NCBI GenBank assembly: GCA_947374535.1
Contig: CANCCJ010000066.1
Span: forward strand, 1 to 13,995
Source: Comamonadaceae bacterium
Lineage (GTDB): Bacteria; Pseudomonadota; Gammaproteobacteria; Burkholderiales; Burkholderiaceae
DNA: 13,995 nt
Reading direction: 5' to 3'
Shown: positions 1-7,432 of the stretch, in pieces
Position numbering within the stretch: position 1 is the stretch's first letter
How the letters are laid out: every line of letters begins with the position of its first letter
The notes under the pieces: generated by a model
The model's database searches: none
Told to the model about the DNA's origin: nothing
What the model saw: the letters and a program-made list of their open reading frames with translations, nothing else
Made by a program: the position numbers and the translations under genes

Positions 1-83
1 GTGAGGGTTTGAATGAAGGCTTCAAGTTTTTGAACCCGAACGAACGCGACCGCTGCGGTTGCGGCGAATCGTTCCGTATCTAA
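1..83 (+). CDS. iscA: Iron-sulfur cluster assembly protein IscA, 3' end only
   Basis: This is the C-terminal tail of an A-type iron-sulfur carrier, which accepts or delivers Fe-S clusters or iron during cluster assembly in the cytoplasm. The reading frame enters at base 3 and gives about 26 residues ending in CGCGESFRI before TAA at 81-83. The paired cysteines of the Cys-Gly-Cys-Gly motif are the conserved cluster or metal ligands at the C-terminus of IscA. The preceding residues GLNEGFKFLNPN also match the family. The rest of the gene lies upstream of the window. hscB, hscA and fdx follow at once, which is the standard isc order and separates IscA from the related ErpA or SufA. The identification rests on a short stretch but is well supported by context. 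Confidence 0.88.
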   Translation, partial: EGLNEGFKFLNPNERDRCGCGESFRI

Positions 84-96
84 AGTGGGGGGTGAG

Positions 97-630
97 GTGA
101 GCGAATCGGCCAAGCCGCTGTCGGCGCAGCTCGCTGTCAGCGACTTTGAACTCTTCAATGTCCCTACGCAGTTTGCGCAAGACCGCGCGCAACTCGATGC
201 ACGTTGGAAAGACTTGCAACGCGAAGCCCACCCCGACAAATTTGCCTCTCAAGGCACGGCTGCACAACGCGTGGCCATGCAGTGGTCGGTGCGCATCAAT
301 GAGGCGTACCAACGCCTCAAAGACCCCATGCGCCGAGCTGCCTATTTGTGCGAGCTCGGCGGAGCGCCCATCCAGGCTGACAACAACACAGCGATGCCTG
401 CTGCATTTTTGATGCAACACATGGAATGGCGTGAGGCCATGGAGGAGGCCACCGATGTGGCCGCACTCGAAGCATTGTTTGATGATGTGCAGCAAGCCCA
501 CAAAGCTGCCTTGCAGCAATGCGCGCATCTCATTGACTCCGCACATGACCTGCCCGCAGCTGCGCAGCAGGTGAGGGGGCTGATGTTCATCGAGAAGTTC
601 TTGCGCGACATCGAAGCCCGAATCGACTGA
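97..630 (+). CDS. hscB: Fe-S assembly co-chaperone HscB (J-domain protein)
   Basis: HscB is the J-domain co-chaperone that brings the scaffold IscU to the Hsp70 HscA and stimulates its ATPase, promoting cluster transfer. The J domain is N-terminal and carries the essential HPD triad (HPDKF, about residues 45-49 from this start). The C-terminal half is the helical IscU-binding domain, with the typical ending FIEKFLRDIEARID. With GTG at 97 the product is 177 residues, close to the usual 170-176. I chose GTG 97 because a G-rich Shine-Dalgarno-like run (positions 87-92) lies 4 bp upstream. An in-frame GTG at 85 would add four residues but has no ribosome-binding site. The start codon is the only real uncertainty. 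The gene begins 13 bp after iscA and lies 18 bp before hscA. Confidence 0.93.
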   Translation: MSESAKPLSAQLAVSDFELFNVPTQFAQDRAQLDARWKDLQREAHPDKFASQGTAAQRVAMQWSVRINEAYQRLKDPMRRAAYLCELGGAPIQADNNTAMPAAFLMQHMEWREAMEEATDVAALEALFDDVQQAHKAALQQCAHLIDSAHDLPAAAQQVRGLMFIEKFLRDIEARID

Positions 631-648
631 AAGCGACAATACACACCT

Positions 649-2505
649 ATGGCGTTGTTACAAATTTCCGAACCTGGCCAAGCGCCTGACCCGCACCAGC
701 GTCGCATCGCCGTGGGCATTGATTTAGGCACCACCCATTCCTTGGTGGCAGCTATGCGCAACGGCGTAGCCGAGTGCTTGCCGGATGCGCAGGGCCATGT
801 CATCTTGCCGTCGGCGGTGCGCTATCTCGACAACGATGGCCGCCAAATTGGCCGTGCCGCCTTGCTGGCGCAAGCAGACGATCCAGAAAACACCTTGGTC
901 TCGGTCAAGCGTTTCATGGGCCGTGGCGTGGCAGACATTGCTAACCGTGACAAGTTGCCCTATGTGTTTGTGGACAAGCCTGGCATGTTGGCCATTCAAA
1001 CCCGTGTAGGCGAGAAGTCACCCGTTGAGGTGAGCGCCGAAATTTTGGCTACTTTGCGCTTTCGAGCCGAAGACACCTTCAACGACGATCTGTATGGCGC
1101 GGTCATCACCGTGCCCGCGTACTTTGATGACGCCCAACGCCAAGCCACCAAAGATGCCGCGCAACTCGCGGGTATCAACGTGCTGCGCCTCATCAACGAA
1201 CCCACCGCTGCGGCTATTGCCTATGGGTTAGACCAAGCCAGCGAAGGTGTGTACGCCGTGTATGACCTCGGTGGCGGCACGTTTGATATTTCTGTGTTGC
1301 GTCTCACACGCGGGGTGTTTGAAGTACTGGCCACCGGTGGCGATTCCGCTTTGGGCGGTGACGATTACGACCGTGCTCTGGTCGAGTGGGTGCAAGCTCA
1401 AACTGGCTGCGTCATTGCCACGCCAGCTGATAAATCGAATGTGTTGGTGGCAGCACGTGCCTGCAAAGAGGCGCTGTCCGCCGCTGACGCCGCCACCTTT
1501 GACGTGCGCTTGTCGAGTGGTGCACTTAGCTGCACAGTCACGCGCGCCGAGTTTGAAGCAGCCACCGCCGCTTTGACCCAACGCACCTTGTCTGCCGTGC
1601 GCAAAGCGCTACGCGATGCCAAGCTCAGCAAGGTTGACATTCAAGGCGTGGTCATGGTGGGGGGCTCTACCCGCATGCCACAAGTGCAACAAGCCGTGGC
1701 TGATTTGTTGGGCTGTTCGCCCTTGAATAACCTCAACCCAGACGAAGTGGTGGCCCTCGGTGCTGCGATTCAAGCCAACCAGCTCGCGGGCAACAACCCC
1801 GATGGTGAGTTGCTGTTGCTCGATGTGATTCCTTTGTCGCTTGGCATTGAGACCATGGGCGGTTTGGTCGAGCGCATCGTGCCGCGTAACCAAACCATTC
1901 CCACCGCGATGGCGCAAGACTTCACCACCTACCAAGACGGCCAAACCGCCTTGGCTTTGCATGTGGTGCAAGGCGAGCGCGATTTGGTAGCTGACTGCCG
2001 CAGCTTGGCGCGCTTTGAGTTGCGTGGCATTCCGCCTATGGCCGCAGGTGCTGCCCGCATTCGCGTAACCTTCACGGTCGATGCCGATGGCATGGTGAGC
2101 GTCAGCGCGGTTGAGCAGATGAGCGGCGTCGCCGCCAACATCACCGTCAAGCCTTCGTATGGTTTGTCAGACGATCAAATTGCCGCCATGCTGCAAGACA
2201 GCTTCAAGACTGCAGAACAAGACATCAAAGCCCGCGCTTTGGTCGAAGCCCGCGTGGATGCCGATCGCATGTGGCTGGCCACGCAAAGCGCACTGCAAGC
2301 CGATGGCGATTTGCTATCTGCCCAAGAGCGCGCCCGCATTGACGACCTGATGGTGGCGACCTTGGATGCCAAAAAGCTTGAAGACGCAGCCGCCATTGAA
2401 GCCATCACCGAAGCGTTGGCCAAAGGCACCGAAGCCTTTGCGGCCCAACGCATGAACCGAGGCATTCAACACGCCTTGGCTGGACAAAACATCGAGAACA
2501 TCTAA
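649..2505 (+). CDS. hscA: Fe-S assembly Hsp70 chaperone HscA
   Basis: HscA is the specialised Hsp70 that binds the LPPVK-type motif of IscU and uses ATP to drive release of the [2Fe-2S] cluster to acceptor proteins. The 618-residue length fits the family (about 615-620). The actin-like ATPase domain shows the phosphate-1 motif [10 protein letters not shown] (about 22-31), the [11 protein letters not shown] segment (about 183-193), phosphate-2 [10 protein letters not shown] (about 206-215) and the adenosine motif VGGSTRMP (about 337-344). The substrate-binding domain follows from about residue 385 and a helical lid ends the protein. HscA rather than DnaK is indicated by the neighbours hscB and fdx and by the lack of the long acidic DnaK tail. 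No clear Shine-Dalgarno sequence precedes ATG 649, so translation may be coupled to hscB. The stop codon abuts the fdx start. Confidence 0.97.
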   Translation: MALLQISEPGQAPDPHQRRIAVGIDLGTTHSLVAAMRNGVAECLPDAQGHVILPSAVRYLDNDGRQIGRAALLAQADDPENTLVSVKRFMGRGVADIANRDKLPYVFVDKPGMLAIQTRVGEKSPVEVSAEILATLRFRAEDTFNDDLYGAVITVPAYFDDAQRQATKDAAQLAGINVLRLINEPTAAAIAYGLDQASEGVYAVYDLGGGTFDISVLRLTRGVFEVLATGGDSALGGDDYDRALVEWVQAQTGCVIATPADKSNVLVAARACKEALSAADAATFDVRLSSGALSCTVTRAEFEAATAALTQRTLSAVRKALRDAKLSKVDIQGVVMVGGSTRMPQVQQAVADLLGCSPLNNLNPDEVVALGAAIQANQLAGNNPDGELLLLDVIPLSLGIETMGGLVERIVPRNQTIPTAMAQDFTTYQDGQTALALHVVQGERDLVADCRSLARFELRGIPPMAAGAARIRVTFTVDADGMVSVSAVEQMSGVAANITVKPSYGLSDDQIAAMLQDSFKTAEQDIKARALVEARVDADRMWLATQSALQADGDLLSAQERARIDDLMVATLDAKKLEDAAAIEAITEALAKGTEAFAAQRMNRGIQHALAGQNIENI

Positions 2506-2844
2506 ATGCCTGTCATCAAAATCTTGCCCCACGCCGAACTTTGCCCCCAAGGCGCAGAGCTGCAAGCCGCAGCTGGCAGCACCATCTGCGAAGTGCTGTT
2601 GGAAAACCACATCAACATTGAACACGCGTGCGATATGAGCTGCGCTTGCACGACCTGCCACGTCATCGTGCGCGAAGGTTTCAAGTCGCTCAACGAAGCC
2701 GATGAAAACGAAGATGACTTGCTCGACCGTGCTTGGGGCTTGGAGCCCAATTCACGTCTGAGCTGCCAAGCCATCGTGGCGCAGCAAAACTTGGTGGTGG
2801 AGATTCCAAAGTACACCATCAACCACGCCAAAGAAAACCACTGA
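2506..2844 (+). CDS. fdx: ISC-type [2Fe-2S] ferredoxin
   Basis: This 112-residue adrenodoxin-like ferredoxin supplies electrons for cluster assembly on IscU in the cytoplasm. The four cluster ligands are readable as Cys42-x5-Cys48-x2-Cys51 and Cys87, the spacing of Escherichia coli Fdx. A further cysteine at position 46 within the ligand loop also matches the extra non-ligand cysteine of the E. coli protein. An acidic patch (residues about 65-73, ADENEDDLL) is the usual docking surface for partner proteins. The ATG follows the hscA stop directly (TAAATG), so the two genes are probably translationally coupled. The gene normally expected next, iscX, is absent and dnaQ is there instead. Confidence 0.96.
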   Translation: MPVIKILPHAELCPQGAELQAAAGSTICEVLLENHINIEHACDMSCACTTCHVIVREGFKSLNEADENEDDLLDRAWGLEPNSRLSCQAIVAQQNLVVEIPKYTINHAKENH

Positions 2845-2846
2845 CC

Positions 2847-3560
2847 ATGCGCCAGATTTTTCTTGACACCGAAACCACTGGCCTGTCGGCAGAGAACGGC
2901 GACAGGATCATTGAAATTGGTTGTGTCGAGCTGCTGCACCGCAAGCTTACCGGCAACAACCTGCATTTCTACTTGAACCCTGAACGTGACAGCCATGAAG
3001 ACGCCTTGCGTGTTCACGGTATCACCAATGAGTTCTTGAAAGACAAACCCAAGTTTGGTGAAGTGGTGGACCAGTTTTTGGACTACATCGCTGGCGCAGA
3101 AATCATCATTCATAACGCCCCGTTTGATGTGGGCTTTTTGAACAAAGAGTTAGAGCTACAAGGCCGTCCGCGTTTCACCACCTTTGTGGATGGCATCACC
3201 GACACCTTGGTGATGGCTAAGGAAATGTTCCCGGGCAAGCGCAACTCGCTCGACTCGTTGTGCGACCGGCTAGAGGTCGACAACTCAGGCCGCACTTTGC
3301 ACGGCGCTTTGCTCGATGCCGAGCTGCTGGCCGACGTGTACATCAACATGACGCGTGGCCAAGATGCCTTGTTAATGGAGGTGGAGAGCAACGACCAACA
3401 AACCCGCACAACAGAGCGCGTGGACCTCCGTAGTTTTCAATTGCCCGTCATCGCCGCCTCTGAGCAAGAGATGACGCAGCACGAAGATTTGCTCACGCAG
3501 TTGGACAAATCAAGCGGCGGAAAAACAGTTTGGCGAAATCTGCAAAATTCTGTGGCATAA
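2847..3560 (+). CDS. dnaQ: DNA polymerase III epsilon subunit, 3'-5' proofreading exonuclease
   Basis: The product is the proofreading exonuclease of the replicative polymerase, a DEDDh-family nuclease that removes misincorporated 3' nucleotides. From ATG 2847 it has 237 residues, close to E. coli DnaQ (243). The catalytic residues are visible: Asp7 and Glu9 in LDTETTG (Exo I), Asp94 in HNAPFDVGFL (Exo II), and His152 and Asp157 in LHGALLDAEL (Exo III). A QLPVI stretch around residue 198 after the nuclease domain may be the beta-clamp binding motif, and the tail beyond it would bind the alpha subunit. The same frame stays open upstream into fdx, but ATG 2847, two bases after the fdx stop, starts exactly at the conserved MRQIFLDTETTG. 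The position behind fdx suggests at least partial co-transcription with the isc operon. Confidence 0.95.
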   Translation: MRQIFLDTETTGLSAENGDRIIEIGCVELLHRKLTGNNLHFYLNPERDSHEDALRVHGITNEFLKDKPKFGEVVDQFLDYIAGAEIIIHNAPFDVGFLNKELELQGRPRFTTFVDGITDTLVMAKEMFPGKRNSLDSLCDRLEVDNSGRTLHGALLDAELLADVYINMTRGQDALLMEVESNDQQTRTTERVDLRSFQLPVIAASEQEMTQHEDLLTQLDKSSGGKTVWRNLQNSVA

Positions 3561-3561
3561 T
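3553..3561 (+). promoter_or_regulatory. Possible extended -10 promoter element for tRNA-Val
   Basis: TGGCATAAT at the very end of dnaQ resembles an extended -10 element (TGn followed by a TATAAT-like hexamer with one mismatch). A TTGGCG hexamer at 3530-3535 could be a -35 box, but the 20-bp spacer is long, so the extended -10 would have to do most of the work. A start near 3568 would leave a leader of about 28 nt before the tRNA, to be removed by RNase processing. The call rests on motif resemblance alone. Read-through from dnaQ is an alternative source of the transcript. Confidence 0.35.
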
Positions 3562-3595
3562 TGTTGTCTTTCCAGAGATGGAAAACGTCGAAAAT

Positions 3596-3670
3596 GGGCG
3601 ATTAGCTCAGGGGTAGAGCACCACATTCACACTGTGGGGGTCGCAAGTTCGAAACTTGCATCGCCCACCA
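3596..3670 (+). tRNA. tRNA-Val (anticodon CAC)
   Basis: The 75-nt sequence folds as a full cloverleaf. The acceptor stem pairs GGGCGAT with ATCGCCC, and the D arm is GCTC AGGGGTAGA GC. The anticodon stem CCACA/TGTGG encloses the loop TTCACAC, giving anticodon CAC at 3628-3630. The T arm is GCAAG TTCGAAA CTTGC. The discriminator base A and a genomically encoded CCA end at 3670. Anticodon CAC decodes the valine codon GUG, which is frequent in the neighbouring genes. The gene lies 35 bp after dnaQ and is followed by a terminator. Confidence 0.97.
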
Positions 3671-3707
3671 TTTTTGGCAAATCAACCGCTTCAAAAAGCA
3701 AAAAGTT

Positions 3708-3735
3708 AAAGGTTCCGCAAGGAGCCTTTTTCGTT
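3708..3735 (+). terminator. Rho-independent terminator after tRNA-Val
   Basis: AAAGGTTCC, a GCAA tetraloop and GGAGCCTTT form a 9-bp stem with one G-T wobble, followed by further T residues (TTC). The GNRA-type loop and the T tract are typical of an intrinsic terminator. It would end the tRNA transcript and any read-through from the isc-dnaQ operon, separating it from the efflux operon. Confidence 0.85.
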
Positions 3736-3824
3736 TCTGCATCACTTTTCTTTCGCCTTGTATTTTGGGTGCGTGCCCCCATTTACTGATGAGCTTGTGT
3801 GCTTTACCAAGCCGTCACCTCAAC

Positions 3825-3839
3825 GCTGCACAATGCAGC
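3825..3839 (+). repeat. Short perfect inverted repeat upstream of the TPR gene
   Basis: GCTGCA and TGCAGC are perfect reverse complements separated by CAA. The repeat lies 39 bp upstream of the TPR-protein start, in the 143-bp gap after the tRNA terminator. No T tract follows, so it is not a terminator. It could be a small regulator site or a leader hairpin, but a 6-bp match can also arise by chance. I found no convincing sigma-70 promoter in this gap, although the efflux operon must be transcribed from about here. Confidence 0.25.
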
Positions 3840-3878
3840 ATGATTTGCGTGATGCAGGTTTTGATTGAAAGGTAGTTC

Positions 3879-4781
3879 ATGACCATGTTTTCTGGATTGT
3901 TTAAGTCGGTTGTTGCTGGTGCGTTGGTCGTCAGTGCCACGCTCGCATTGGCCTTGCCCACGCCCAAAGACATTGAGGCTGCTGTCGACGCTGGCCACTA
4001 CACCCAGGCCGAAACCATGTTGCGCGAAGTCTTGCAAGACAAGCCTCAAAGTGCCAAGGCGCACTACGAGTTGGGTCAAGTGTTAGCCCATGAGCATCGT
4101 TACAAAGAAGCACAAACCGAACTGCAAAAAGCCAAAGACATCGACACGTCTTTGAAGTTCGCAACCAGCCCCGAAAAATTCAACACAGTGTTCGCCAAAG
4201 TAGCTGAGTTGGCCGCTGCGCCATCGTCATCGGTGGTGATGGCGCCATCGGTAGCTCCCGGCACGCACGCTGAGGCCAATGCCACACGCGAGCCAGCACC
4301 TAACAGCAGTGGCTTTTCCTTGAGCTATGTGTGGTTGGCCATTGCAGGTTTGGTTGTGTTGGGCCTGTGGCTTCGCCGGTCTGCTGCAGCGAATGCCAAC
4401 AACGCAACTTACGCGCCGGCGTCGACCCCCATGGGTGCGCCGCCTGCTCCCCGTGGTTTTGGTGCTCAATTCACCCCCAACGCACCGCAAGCTTATCCCC
4501 CTCAGGGCTACGCGCAGCCACCCAGCGGTGGCTCCACGATGACCGGTGCTGTGGTGGGTGGCTTGGCCGGTGTGGCTGCAGGCTATGCCTTGTCAAAAGC
4601 TTTAGAGGGTGACCATCACCCTTCATCGGTCCCAAGTGCCAACCCCTCAGCTGCAGACAACGGCGGCTACGTACCGTTTGACGCGCCCGCACAACCTGAC
4701 TTCGGTTCTTTTGACGCAGGTTCAGGCAACGATTGGGACAGCGCTGACTCAGGCGGTGGCAGCAGCGATGACAGCTGGTAA
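3879..4781 (+). CDS. Exported TPR-repeat protein with one membrane segment and glycine-rich tail
   Basis: I do not recognise a named family for this 300-residue protein. Residues 1-26 look like a signal peptide (hydrophobic core 9-25, possible cleavage after ALA). Residues about 31-95 contain tetratricopeptide-type helices, seen in the AHYELGQVLAHEHRYKEAQTELQKA stretch around 61-85, which usually bind other proteins. A second hydrophobic segment (about 149-166, followed by RR) probably anchors the protein with the TPR part outside the cytoplasm. The rest is rich in Pro, Gly, Ala and Ser, with a glycine-zipper-like segment at about 223-243 and an acidic Gly/Ser tail ending in DDSW. GAAAGG lies 6 bp before ATG 3879; ATG 3885 is an alternative start. 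It is the first gene of the efflux operon, with the outer-membrane factor 10 bp behind, so a role in assembling or stabilising that complex is a reasonable inference only. Confidence 0.85.
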   Translation: MTMFSGLFKSVVAGALVVSATLALALPTPKDIEAAVDAGHYTQAETMLREVLQDKPQSAKAHYELGQVLAHEHRYKEAQTELQKAKDIDTSLKFATSPEKFNTVFAKVAELAAAPSSSVVMAPSVAPGTHAEANATREPAPNSSGFSLSYVWLAIAGLVVLGLWLRRSAAANANNATYAPASTPMGAPPAPRGFGAQFTPNAPQAYPPQGYAQPPSGGSTMTGAVVGGLAGVAAGYALSKALEGDHHPSSVPSANPSAADNGGYVPFDAPAQPDFGSFDAGSGNDWDSADSGGGSSDDSW

Positions 4782-4791
4782 GCCAACGCCC

Positions 4792-6189
4792 GTGAGATTT
4801 ATTCGATTTTCAACACTTGCCTTGGTCTTTGGACTAGCGGGATGCGCCACCCCCGGACCAGACCATACGCCTTTTGCTCAAACACAAGCCAAGGCGCTGG
4901 GGCTCAGCGATGCATCTTCGTCGCTCGTCGCGACGCAGTGGTGGCAATCATTGGGCGACGCCGAGTTAGACCACTTGGTCACTCAAGCGTTAGAGGGGCA
5001 GCCGACCCTGGCGTTGGCTCGTGTGCGTGTGACGCGTATGTTGGCCTTGGCGGATGTGCGTCAGTCCACGACGTATCCTCAAGTGTCCGTAGGTGCTGAC
5101 GTCACGCGTCAGCGTTACACCGAGAACGGTTTGTATCCACCGCCCTTTGCTGGCAATGTTTACAGCAGCGGCACCGCGCAATTCGGTGTGTCTTGGGTGC
5201 CCGATGTGTTTGGGCAACACACAGCGGAAATCGCTTCGACCTTGAACCAAGCCCAAGCGGCACAGGCCGACGCGCAAGCCGCGGCGGTGAGCTTGGCCGC
5301 GCAGGTGTGTCGCGGCTACATCACCTTGGCGCGCTTGGTGGCGCAGCGTGAGGTGGCGCAGCGTGCTTTGGGACAACGTCAACAATTTTCAGCGCGCATC
5401 ACAGAACGTGTGAACGCAGGTTTGGAGTCGCAGCTGGAACAACAGCAGGCGGATGTCGCGCTGTCTCAAACGCGCGGCCAAGCCGAGGCACTGGATGAGC
5501 AAATCAGTTTGGTGCGTCACCAGTTGGCAGCGCTGGCTGGGCAACGGGTGGATGCCTACGACAGCTTGACCCCCAATCTGGCGCAGTTGCATTTAGAAGA
5601 AATGCCGCTCACTTTGGGTGCAGATTTGCTGGGTCGCCGTGCCGATGTGGTGGCTGCTCGTTGGCGCGTGGAAGCAGCGGTGCAAGACGTCCAAGCGGCG
5701 CGCATGCAGTTTTATCCCAACATCAACATCTCGGCGTTTGCGGGCGTGAGTGCGATTGGTGCAGGCAAAGTGTTTGAGAGCGGTAGTCGTCAAGCGGGTA
5801 TCAGCCCTGCGATCAGCTTGCCGTTGTTTGACGGTGGACGTTTGCGTTCGCAGCTCAAAGGACGGCAAAGTGATTTAGACATCGCCATTGCGTCTTACAA
5901 CAGTGTGCTGCTAGACGCCGTCAAAGAAGCCGGTGATGCCATCAGCTCCAGCCAGTCATTGGCGCGTCAACAGCAAGATGAAGCCAAGGCCTTGGCCTCG
6001 GCGCAGGCCGCGTATGACATTCATTTGGCGCGGTACAGCGCGGGTTTAACCAATCAGTTGGCCGTCTTGAATGCCGAAAGTCAATGGTTGGCCCAGCGCC
6101 GCAGTGCCATTGATTTGCGCGCCCGTGAATTAGACAACCGCGTGGCTTTGATGAAGTCACTGGGTGGCGGCTGGCGCGATGCGCGTTAA
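4792..6189 (+). CDS. Efflux outer-membrane factor lipoprotein (NodT/OprM family, TolC-like)
   Basis: The product is the outer-membrane channel of a tripartite efflux system. From GTG 4792 it has 465 residues, the usual size. The N-terminus is a lipoprotein signal with lipobox LAGC and the lipidated cysteine at residue 18, followed by the ATPGPD start typical of NodT-type factors. Two outer-membrane efflux repeats follow, rich in Ala/Gln coiled-coil helices; WVPDVFGQHTAEIAS and LGRRADVVAARWRVEAA are characteristic of the first and second repeats. The frame is open farther upstream inside the TPR gene, but only GTG 4792 places the signal peptide at the N-terminus. The Shine-Dalgarno sequence is weak (GGTAAG, about 9 bp upstream), which suggests coupling to the TPR gene. 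The adaptor and pump genes follow. Confidence 0.92.
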   Translation: MRFIRFSTLALVFGLAGCATPGPDHTPFAQTQAKALGLSDASSSLVATQWWQSLGDAELDHLVTQALEGQPTLALARVRVTRMLALADVRQSTTYPQVSVGADVTRQRYTENGLYPPPFAGNVYSSGTAQFGVSWVPDVFGQHTAEIASTLNQAQAAQADAQAAAVSLAAQVCRGYITLARLVAQREVAQRALGQRQQFSARITERVNAGLESQLEQQQADVALSQTRGQAEALDEQISLVRHQLAALAGQRVDAYDSLTPNLAQLHLEEMPLTLGADLLGRRADVVAARWRVEAAVQDVQAARMQFYPNINISAFAGVSAIGAGKVFESGSRQAGISPAISLPLFDGGRLRSQLKGRQSDLDIAIASYNSVLLDAVKEAGDAISSSQSLARQQQDEAKALASAQAAYDIHLARYSAGLTNQLAVLNAESQWLAQRRSAIDLRARELDNRVALMKSLGGGWRDAR

Positions 6190-6197
6190 GAAACAAT

Positions 6198-6203
6198 GGA
6201 AAG
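6198..6203 (+). promoter_or_regulatory. Ribosome-binding site that decides the adaptor start
   Basis: GGAAAG lies 7 bp before ATG 6211 and overlaps an earlier in-frame ATG at 6196. The earlier ATG has only a weak AAGAA upstream. This favours translation from 6211. Confidence 0.5.
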
Positions 6204-6210
6204 AACTGTG

Positions 6211-7431
6211 ATGACTGAATCAGCGACTAACGAATTTGCGGACAAGCGTCGGCGCGGTTTGACCTTGATCGCCTGTGGCGTTGCTGCAGCTGCCTTGGTG
6301 TGGGGTGGTTGGCATTGGTTTGTGGGACGCCATCAACTCGACACGGACAACGCCTATGTGGTGGGCAATGTGTTGCAGATCACGCCGCAAGTAGGCGGCA
6401 CCGTGTTGTCGATCCAAGCGGACGAAACAGACTTCGTTCAAGCCGGTCAAATGTTGGTCAAACTTGATGAGGTTGATGCCCGTGTGGCGTTGGAGCAAGC
6501 CCAAGCGCAGCTGGCACAAACTGTGCGCGAGGTGCGCTCGTTGTTTGCGGGAACCGCATCTTTGGTGGCGCAGCTGAATTTGCGTGAAGCTGATTACAAG
6601 CGTGCGCAAGTTGAGTTGGCTCGCGCACAAGACGATGTGAACCGTCGCGCCCCACTGGTCAACAGCGGTGCGGTGAGTCAAGAGGAGTTTCAACACGTCA
6701 GCGCGCAACTGGCTGCGGCGCAAAGCTTGGCGGCTGCCGCGCAGTCTGCGGTGGTTGCCGCCAAAGAACAATTGAATGCAGGGCAAACTCAAACAGAAGG
6801 CACAACTGTAGAAACGCACCCCAATGTGGCGCGTGCGTCGGCGAAGTTGCGCGAAGCGTATTTGGCTTTGCAACGTGTCAACTTGAAGGCTCCAATTGAC
6901 GGCCATGTGGCCAAACGCAGTGTGCAAGTCGGGCAGCGCGTGCAAGCGGGCACGCCGCTGATGACGATGGTGGCCTTGAACCAGTTGTGGGTGGACGCCA
7001 ACTTCAAAGAAAGCCAGCTCAAAGATTTGCGCATTGGCCAGCCCGCTGAACTCCGCGCTGATGTCTATGGCAAGAAAATTGTGTTTCACGGCAAAGTCGC
7101 GGGCCTAGGCGCTGGCACTGGTGCTGCCTTTTCGTTGCTCCCAGCGCAAAATGCGACGGGCAATTGGATCAAAGTGGTGCAGCGCGTCCCCGTGCGTATT
7201 GCGCTTGACCCGCAAGAGCTGACGTCTTATCCGTTGCGAGTAGGTCTGTCGATGGACGTGATGGTGGACACCACAGATCAAACCGGAAAAATTTTGTCTG
7301 ATGCCACACGTGATGGCAATGTGGCGGTCACAGCCATTTACGACACTCAAAACGTGGCGGCTGATGCTGAAGTCGCCCGCATCATCGCGGCCAATCTAGG
7401 CACCACAACCAAACCTGTGAAATCTCAGTGA
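6211..7431 (+). CDS. Periplasmic adaptor subunit of MFS efflux pump (EmrA/HlyD family)
   Basis: The product is the membrane fusion protein that links the inner-membrane pump to the outer-membrane channel. From ATG 6211 it has 406 residues; ATG 6196 would add five. A single N-terminal membrane anchor (about 17-38) follows a basic RRR. The hallmark TDNAYV comes next at about 45-50, with a split lipoyl (biotinyl-like) domain containing TPQVGGTVLSI and, later, LKAPIDGHVAKRSVQVGQ. Between the lipoyl halves is a long Ala/Gln-rich coiled-coil hairpin (about 90-205). The beta-barrel domain contains LWVDANFKESQL, typical of EmrA. The pump gene starts one base after the stop. The substrates cannot be read from the sequence; EmrA relatives serve hydrophobic drugs, uncouplers and aromatic acids. 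Confidence 0.93.
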   Translation: MTESATNEFADKRRRGLTLIACGVAAAALVWGGWHWFVGRHQLDTDNAYVVGNVLQITPQVGGTVLSIQADETDFVQAGQMLVKLDEVDARVALEQAQAQLAQTVREVRSLFAGTASLVAQLNLREADYKRAQVELARAQDDVNRRAPLVNSGAVSQEEFQHVSAQLAAAQSLAAAAQSAVVAAKEQLNAGQTQTEGTTVETHPNVARASAKLREAYLALQRVNLKAPIDGHVAKRSVQVGQRVQAGTPLMTMVALNQLWVDANFKESQLKDLRIGQPAELRADVYGKKIVFHGKVAGLGAGTGAAFSLLPAQNATGNWIKVVQRVPVRIALDPQELTSYPLRVGLSMDVMVDTTDQTGKILSDATRDGNVAVTAIYDTQNVAADAEVARIIAANLGTTTKPVKSQ

Positions 7432-7432
7432 C

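Noticed and set aside
2733..2846. Upstream extension of the dnaQ frame into fdx
   Set aside because: The conserved DnaQ N-terminus begins at ATG 2847, and the extension is the out-of-frame translation of fdx.
2502..3113. A 203-codon minus-strand frame across fdx and dnaQ
   Set aside because: It covers two genes with complete catalytic or cluster-ligand motifs on the plus strand and shows no family features itself.
3596..3670. tRNA-Val as an integration site for a genomic island
   Set aside because: No integrase gene, no direct repeat of the tRNA 3' end and no foreign-looking genes follow in the window; the downstream genes resemble normal chromosomal operons.
4609..4791. Upstream extension of the outer-membrane factor frame into the TPR gene
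   Set aside because: The added residues overlap the TPR-protein coding region and would bury the lipoprotein signal peptide that starts at GTG 4792.
6220..7089. A 289-codon open frame on the minus strand inside the adaptor gene
   Set aside because: It overlaps a clear EmrA-type gene and has the unusual composition of an antisense shadow, with no recognisable domain.
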